DNA from: CAYUQT01 sp964596165
GTDB lineage: Bacteria; Planctomycetota; Phycisphaerae; UBA1845; JAFGLZ01
DNA length: 64,000 nucleotides
Direction: 5' to 3'
NCBI GenBank assembly: GCA_964596165.1
Contig: CAZQTW010000026.1
Span: 1-64,000 of the forward strand
A program made the translations under genes and the position numbers. The notes under the pieces are model-generated. The model was not told the DNA's origin. It was given only the letters and a program-made list of their open reading frames with translations, and did not search any database. Position 1 is the stretch's first letter. Each line of letters starts with the position of its first letter. Positions 59,768 to 64,000 of this stretch are shown in pieces.

Positions 59768-60793
59768 ATGAACCCGGAAAAGCGGCTCACCTTGGCCATC
59801 GCGGGCGTGGGGCGATGGGGTCAGAACCTGGCGAGGGTTTTTGCGTCCGAGCCACGCTGTGAACTCCGGTACGTGTGCGACACGGATCCGAACGTTCTGG
59901 CGCGTCACCGCCGTCGGTTCGGCGAGGCGACCCTGTGCGACAGCTTTCAGCGTGTGTTGGCCGACCCGGCCGTCGAGGCGGTCGCGATCGCCTCCAGCGC
60001 GGTCTCGCACTTCGAGATGGCGCGGCAGGCGCTTCAGGCCGGCAAGCACGTCTACGTCGAGAAGCCGATGAGCATGGAGTTTCGTCAGGCCGGTGAACTG
60101 GCAACGTTGGTCGGAAAGACGGGGCTGAAGTTCATGGTCGGGCACCTGTTGGAGTATCATCCCAGCGTGCAGCGGCTGCGGTCCATGATCGAATCGGGAC
60201 AGGTGGGCGACGTCTACTACATCTATTCGCAGCGCCTCAATCTCGGCGTGGTTCGCAAGGACGAAAACGCCTGGTGGTCTCTCGCGCCGCACGACATCTC
60301 CGTCGCGTGCTATCTGTTGGGGACCGAGCCGGAGTCGGTGAGCGCGCACGGTCAGTGTTTTCTCCAACCGGGCGTTGAGGATGTGGTTTTCGCGACGCTG
60401 AACTTCCCCGATCGGCGGCTGGCGCACATTCATGTCAGTTGGCTTGACCCTCACAAGATACGCAAGACGACGATCGTCGGGACAAAGCAGATGGTGACGT
60501 TCGACGATATGGAGGCGGCCGACAAGATTCGCATCTACGATCGCGGCGCCGAGATTAAGACGAGCGTCGACAGCTTCGCGGAGGCGATCGCGCTGCGAAT
60601 CGGCGACATTGTGATCCCGCGCGTCCCGACGGACGAGCCGCTTGCCCTGGAATGCCGCCATTTCATCGACGCCGTTCTGGACGGCAAACCGATCCGCAGC
60701 GACGTGAAGGACGGCTTGCGCGTCGTGGCCGTCTTGGAGGCGGGACAGTTGTCCTTGCGGAACAACGGCCAGCCCATCCGTTTGCCGAGCTGA
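59768..60793 (+). CDS. Gfo/Idh/MocA-family oxidoreductase
   Basis: A 341-residue cytosolic NAD(P)-dependent enzyme. The Rossmann motif G-V-G-R-W-G-Q-N is at about 14, the signature VEKPMS at about 97, and the substrate-side helix DISVACYLLG at about 177. It resembles the WlbA/UDP-sugar 3-dehydrogenase-like and inositol-dehydrogenase-like branches more than the Tat-exported type, but the substrate cannot be fixed. GAGGAAC lies before the ATG. It begins 22 bases after the methyltransferase and ends two bases before the next ATG. Confidence 0.87.
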   Translation: MNPEKRLTLAIAGVGRWGQNLARVFASEPRCELRYVCDTDPNVLARHRRRFGEATLCDSFQRVLADPAVEAVAIASSAVSHFEMARQALQAGKHVYVEKPMSMEFRQAGELATLVGKTGLKFMVGHLLEYHPSVQRLRSMIESGQVGDVYYIYSQRLNLGVVRKDENAWWSLAPHDISVACYLLGTEPESVSAHGQCFLQPGVEDVVFATLNFPDRRLAHIHVSWLDPHKIRKTTIVGTKQMVTFDDMEAADKIRIYDRGAEIKTSVDSFAEAIALRIGDIVIPRVPTDEPLALECRHFIDAVLDGKPIRSDVKDGLRVVAVLEAGQLSLRNNGQPIRLPS

Positions 60794-60795
60794 CC

Positions 60796-61566
60796 ATGGT
60801 CGACGTCACATCACCAGCAGACCACGGCGGCCGGCGGAACCCATCGCTCCGCGTGCTGACCTTCAATACCTACGTGGGTCACGGTCTCCGTGAGGGGATG
60901 AGAATCGTCCGCGAGTTCGAACCGCATATTGTCTTCTTCCAGGAACTGTGGATTCATCGTCGCGGCAACTGGGAGTGGCGCCAGGCCGACGTGGTGGCCG
61001 GCGAACTGCGGATGGACCACGTGTTCCAGCGGCACGTGTGGAAAGGCCGCAGCGAGTGCGGCCTGAGCCTGATGACCTCGGGTCGGCTCTACGACGTGAC
61101 CGACATCAGCGATGCGGACATTCGTCCCACGGGGCTCGCGGCGCGCGTCGAGCTTGCGGGCCGGTCGTTCAGCGTGGCGGCCGTTCATTTGGCCGCCGTC
61201 CCGCGACCGCTGCTGCTCGGCTACCCCTGCGTCATACCCAAGCACTATCGTCAGGTGGCGCTTGCCCTCAAGCGACTGGAGGAGATGGGTGGACCGGCCA
61301 TCATGGCGGGCGATTTCAACACGCTTCCTGGGACCCCCGCGTATCGGCTGGCCTGTCGGCACATGGTGGACGTCGCTCGCAAGACCGGGGCGCGCGCGAG
61401 CACTCGACGAACATGGGGACTTCCTTTCAGAATCGATTACATTTTCGCTTCGCCCGACTTCCACTGCGAGGAATGCCGCGTCCTTGACTCCCAGGAGAGC
61501 GATCATCGCCCGATCATCGCGCGGTTGAGTTTGCGGGACGAAACGCCGACCGACTCGCAGGCATGA
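60796..61566 (+). CDS. Endonuclease/exonuclease/phosphatase-family protein
   Basis: A 256-residue protein of the DNase I-like fold with all landmark motifs: FNTYVGHG near the start, FQELW at about 51 (metal Glu), MAGDFNTLPGTPAY at about 172 (Asp-x-Asn) and ESDHRPIIA at about 235 (Asp-His). The RIDYIFASPDF segment supports the assignment. Members cleave DNA, RNA or phospholipids; this one has no signal peptide. The start at 60796 follows the previous stop by two bases, so translation may be coupled. Confidence 0.83.
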   Translation: MVDVTSPADHGGRRNPSLRVLTFNTYVGHGLREGMRIVREFEPHIVFFQELWIHRRGNWEWRQADVVAGELRMDHVFQRHVWKGRSECGLSLMTSGRLYDVTDISDADIRPTGLAARVELAGRSFSVAAVHLAAVPRPLLLGYPCVIPKHYRQVALALKRLEEMGGPAIMAGDFNTLPGTPAYRLACRHMVDVARKTGARASTRRTWGLPFRIDYIFASPDFHCEECRVLDSQESDHRPIIARLSLRDETPTDSQA

Positions 61567-61627
61567 GCCGGTTCCTCGACTATCGTGAATGGCGGTAGTA
61601 TGCTTGTTCCGACAGCGGGAGGTCCGG

Positions 61628-62830
61628 ATGGCTTCGCGCAAGGGCATACTGACGCGCCGATCGTTCATCAAAGCAAGCGTGGCGGCGGGCGCATTGACGG
61701 GATGCGACTCCAAACCGTCGGCGCCTCCGTCGACGACCTCCCTGCCGTCCGCCGATCCGTTTCCGCGGCGCCCGCTCGGCCGACGCGGCGTCCTCGTACC
61801 CATCCTCCAACAAGGCGGAGACTACACCTACACGCCACGGCTGGTCCGACGGTGCCTCGAGTTGGGCGTCCGATCGTTCGATACGGCCGAGAACTACGCA
61901 AATCGCCGAAGCGAACAGTGTGTCGGCCAGAGCCTCTCCCAACTGAGAGTCCCGCGCGAGAGCATCATTCTGACTACCAAGGGTTACGCCAGGCAGCCGC
62001 GGGACATCGTGACTAAGCACGTTCCCGAATCGCTCCGGCGAATGCAGACAGACTACGTGGACATTTGGTACCTACACGACTTGAGCCAACCGGAGGTGTT
62101 GAGCAGCCCGGAATGGAAGGCCGCCGCCCTGGAGCTGGTCCGAAGCGGCAAGGCGCGAGCCTTCGGCTTCAGTTGTCACAATGAGAATTCGATCGCCGTC
62201 ATGAACGCGGCCGCCCGGTGCGGTTGGATCGACGCGATTATGTTTCGATACAACTTCCGAATGCGAGGAGACAAGACGCTCGATGAGACCATCGACACGT
62301 GCCACAAGGCCGGCATCGCCCTGGTGGCCATGAAAACCCAAGCCTCGTCGGTCAGCTTTTCCGAGCGCCTCAATCCCTTCAAAAAGGCCGGATACAGCAA
62401 GCACCAGGCGGTCCTCAAGGCCGTCTGGCAGGATCCGCGGATCACTTGCATCGTGTCGGCCATGCCGACGGTGCAGATGGTCGAGCAGAACGCCGCCGCC
62501 GCGTATGGGCGGCTTTCGGTGGCGGAGGACGCGTTACTGCGCAATTACGCGCGTGCAACAGCGAATTCCTATTGCCCGGGTGGGTGTGGGGGATGTCGTC
62601 GACAATGCGAGGCGGCAATCGAAACGTCTTTGGCCATCGCCGACATCATGCGGTACCTGATGTACCACGACAGCTATGGCCGGCGAAACGACGCCCGGCT
62701 CTTATTCGCCGAACTCGCAATGCACAAGCGCACCTTGGAGGGCGCCGATCTGGAAGCCGCGGCGCGAGCGTGTCCACACCGTCTTCCGCTGGCCTCTCTA
62801 CTTCCCCTGGCCATCGACAAGCTGGCGTAA
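61628..62830 (+). CDS. Tat-exported aldo/keto reductase
   Basis: A 400-residue protein with a twin-arginine signal (TRRSFIKASVAAGALTGC) and a lipobox-like Cys. The reductase tetrad is present: Asp and Tyr in FDTAENYAN, Lys in LTTKGY and His in YLHDLS. The C-terminal extension has CPGGCGGCRRQC, a Cys cluster like the iron-sulfur tail of the YdhF/predicted-oxidoreductase subgroup. GGGAGGTCCGG precedes the ATG. An exported member probably handles sugar or quinone-linked redox chemistry in the periplasm. It lies 61 bases after the phosphatase-family gene. Confidence 0.85.
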   Translation: MASRKGILTRRSFIKASVAAGALTGCDSKPSAPPSTTSLPSADPFPRRPLGRRGVLVPILQQGGDYTYTPRLVRRCLELGVRSFDTAENYANRRSEQCVGQSLSQLRVPRESIILTTKGYARQPRDIVTKHVPESLRRMQTDYVDIWYLHDLSQPEVLSSPEWKAAALELVRSGKARAFGFSCHNENSIAVMNAAARCGWIDAIMFRYNFRMRGDKTLDETIDTCHKAGIALVAMKTQASSVSFSERLNPFKKAGYSKHQAVLKAVWQDPRITCIVSAMPTVQMVEQNAAAAYGRLSVAEDALLRNYARATANSYCPGGCGGCRRQCEAAIETSLAIADIMRYLMYHDSYGRRNDARLLFAELAMHKRTLEGADLEAAARACPHRLPLASLLPLAIDKLA

Positions 62831-62882
62831 ACCGGACCGCGTTTGAGGACTTGTGAGGCGCCGATGTCGGAAGGAGCACATC

Positions 62883-63728
62883 ATGACACATCTCCGAACC
62901 GTCCGGATCATCTGGATTCTCACCGCGTGCCTTACCCCCGGCAGCGAGGCGAGTGCGTGCGACTTGATGGGCGCTTCCTTCGACCGGGAGGTGCAGTTGG
63001 ACCCGCTGTTCGAGCAGTTCCGACGGATATCCGAAAAGCGGGATTTCGACGGATGGGGAGTCGCCTTCTACACGGACCGTTCGGCGACGGTCTTCAAAGA
63101 GCCCATTCCGGCCGCCCAAAGCGAGCTCGCACAATGCCTGATCGACAAACGGCTGCTGAAAACAAAGCTCGTCATCGCCCATCTTCGTGCGGCCAGCGTG
63201 GGTAAGCCGTCACATCGAAACACGCACCCGTGGACGCGCGAACTCGGCGGTGTGGAGTACGCCATGGCCCACGTAGGGGGCGCGGACAGACGACTCTGGT
63301 CGTACGTCAAGCTCGACCGATTCAAGCCCAACGGCGAGAACTGCGCCGAGCACATGTTCTGCCACATTCTGGGCGAGATCGATCGGCGCGGCATCGACTC
63401 CTGGGATACGAAGGCATTTGAGTGGTTGCGTCAGACGATCACCAAGCTCAACGAGGTGCAGACCACCAGCCTTCTGCTTTCGGACGGGACCCACCTGTTC
63501 GCCTATAGTAGCACGCGGACCAGTTGGGTATCGTACGTGCAACGCGAAATGCCCGCGGCCAACCGCGCCGGCGATGGCAGGGGTTCCGACAAGGCCGTCG
63601 GGATCGTCGTCGCCCGCGACGGCCACAACCTCGCCAAACCGGGCGAGCAGTGGACCAAGATCCCCGGCGGGTGCCTGGCCGTCTTCAAAGACGGCCGGTT
63701 GATCTATCAATCGCAGCCCGGCCAGTAG
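62883..63728 (+). CDS. Exported class II glutamine-amidotransferase-like protein
   Basis: A 281-residue protein with AAGGAG before the ATG. Its first 25 residues are a signal peptide ending in A-S-A, and Cys26 follows at once (SACDLMGASFDR). Class II amidotransferases normally start Met-Cys and use the N-terminal Cys as nucleophile, so signal peptidase would here expose it. Further family motifs are FDGWGVAFY, VFKEPIPA, AHLRAASVG, THPW and LLLSDGTHLFAY. The oxyanion HNG motif reads HVGG instead. It resembles the YafJ group. It could be an Ntn hydrolase of periplasmic peptides or amides rather than an amidotransferase. A lipobox reading of the same Cys is possible but weak. Confidence 0.78.
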   Translation: MTHLRTVRIIWILTACLTPGSEASACDLMGASFDREVQLDPLFEQFRRISEKRDFDGWGVAFYTDRSATVFKEPIPAAQSELAQCLIDKRLLKTKLVIAHLRAASVGKPSHRNTHPWTRELGGVEYAMAHVGGADRRLWSYVKLDRFKPNGENCAEHMFCHILGEIDRRGIDSWDTKAFEWLRQTITKLNEVQTTSLLLSDGTHLFAYSSTRTSWVSYVQREMPAANRAGDGRGSDKAVGIVVARDGHNLAKPGEQWTKIPGGCLAVFKDGRLIYQSQPGQ

Positions 63729-63741
63729 CCTGGGGGGATGT

Positions 63742-64000
63742 ATGAGCAGACACATCGGAATCGTGGCGTGTAGTGCCGAGGGTGCGGCGCTCTGTTACCG
63801 CACATTGTGCAAAGAGGCGCCTGCTGTCATGGGAGAGCACATGCACCCTGAGGTGTCCATGCACACCCATCCGCTTGCGGAATACATGGTCCATATCCGT
63901 TGCGGCAACTGGGCCGGAGTGGCCGGGTTGATGCTGTCATCCGTCCGGAAGCTCGCGAGCATCGGCGCGCGGTTTGCGATCTGTCCGGACAACACGATTC
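63742..64000 (+). CDS. Aspartate/glutamate racemase-family protein, cut by the window end
   Basis: The first 86 codons of a gene that starts at an ATG with a G-run upstream, 13 bases after the amidotransferase. The opening HIGIVACSAEGAALCYRTL matches the N-terminal loop of aspartate/glutamate/hydantoin racemases, including the first catalytic Cys, and CPDNTI at the end of the window fits the conserved substrate loop. The second Cys would lie beyond the window. The family racemises acidic amino acids. Its position after the amidotransferase suggests a link to amino-acid or peptidoglycan-fragment chemistry. Confidence 0.7.
   Translation, partial: MSRHIGIVACSAEGAALCYRTLCKEAPAVMGEHMHPEVSMHTHPLAEYMVHIRCGNWAGVAGLMLSSVRKLASIGARFAICPDNTI

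Overview
The window is GC-rich DNA with a gene-dense, mixed-strand layout. It most resembles a member of the Planctomycetota, probably Phycisphaerae-like; this is inferred from gene content, not from a marker gene. The pointers are many large secreted glycosidases scattered singly or in pairs, three Gfo/Idh/MocA oxidoreductases (one with a Tat signal), two GHL6-type Tat or cytosolic glycosidase-like proteins, giant secreted proteases with PKD or Ig-like repeats, and hairpin-rich repeats between genes. No rRNA, tRNA, CRISPR array, prophage or transposase was recognised.

Layout. 0.4-4 kb: a secreted BNR/sialidase-like protein and a fused two-subunit CoA-transferase. 4.2-10.7 kb: a likely operon of a beta-lactamase-fold hydrolase, an MGDG-synthase-type glycosyltransferase and a GH38 alpha-mannosidase. 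10.8-16.6 kb (minus): glucose-6-phosphate isomerase, a PcrA/UvrD helicase and a GHL6 glycosidase-like protein, then a decayed gene on the plus strand. 17.8-24 kb: a subtilase with PKD domains and an intrinsic terminator, a GH43 enzyme, a trypsin-like protease and a HAMP-only membrane protein. 24.4-28.5 kb: an operon of an oxidoreductase, a lipoprotein phosphodiesterase and a GH113-like glycosidase. 28.6-39.6 kb (minus): a large unknown secreted protein, a toxin-antitoxin pair with a frameshifted toxin, a GH106 rhamnosidase-like enzyme behind a Tat-exported GHL6 protein, and a Tat-exported oxidoreductase. 39.9-44.2 kb: an orphan ribbon-helix-helix antitoxin, a second alkaline-phosphatase-superfamily enzyme and a heparinase II/III-like lyase. 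44.6-50 kb: a plus-strand run of amidohydrolase, PAC2 protein, FG-GAP protein and CNNM/CBS protein. 50-58 kb: a methyltransferase, an EF-Tu-domain mini-protein, a trans-sulfuration enzyme and a 1768-residue secreted protein with two cysteine protease domains. 58.5-64 kb: a tight plus-strand run of DNA methyltransferase, oxidoreductase, endonuclease/exonuclease/phosphatase-family protein, Tat-exported aldo/keto reductase, secreted class II amidotransferase and an amino-acid racemase cut by the window end.

Taken together, the window serves extracellular breakdown of complex glycans and protein. GH33-like, GH38, GH43, GH106, GH113-like and heparinase-like enzymes would attack polysaccharides, and the oxidoreductases would process released sugars. 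Three secreted proteases share a Cys-Gly / hydrophobic / Arg C-terminal tail that looks like one sorting signal. The most unusual items are the C10-plus-caspase protein, that shared tail, the exported class II amidotransferase whose catalytic Cys directly follows the signal peptide, and two DUF3395-like domains inside the GH106 enzyme.
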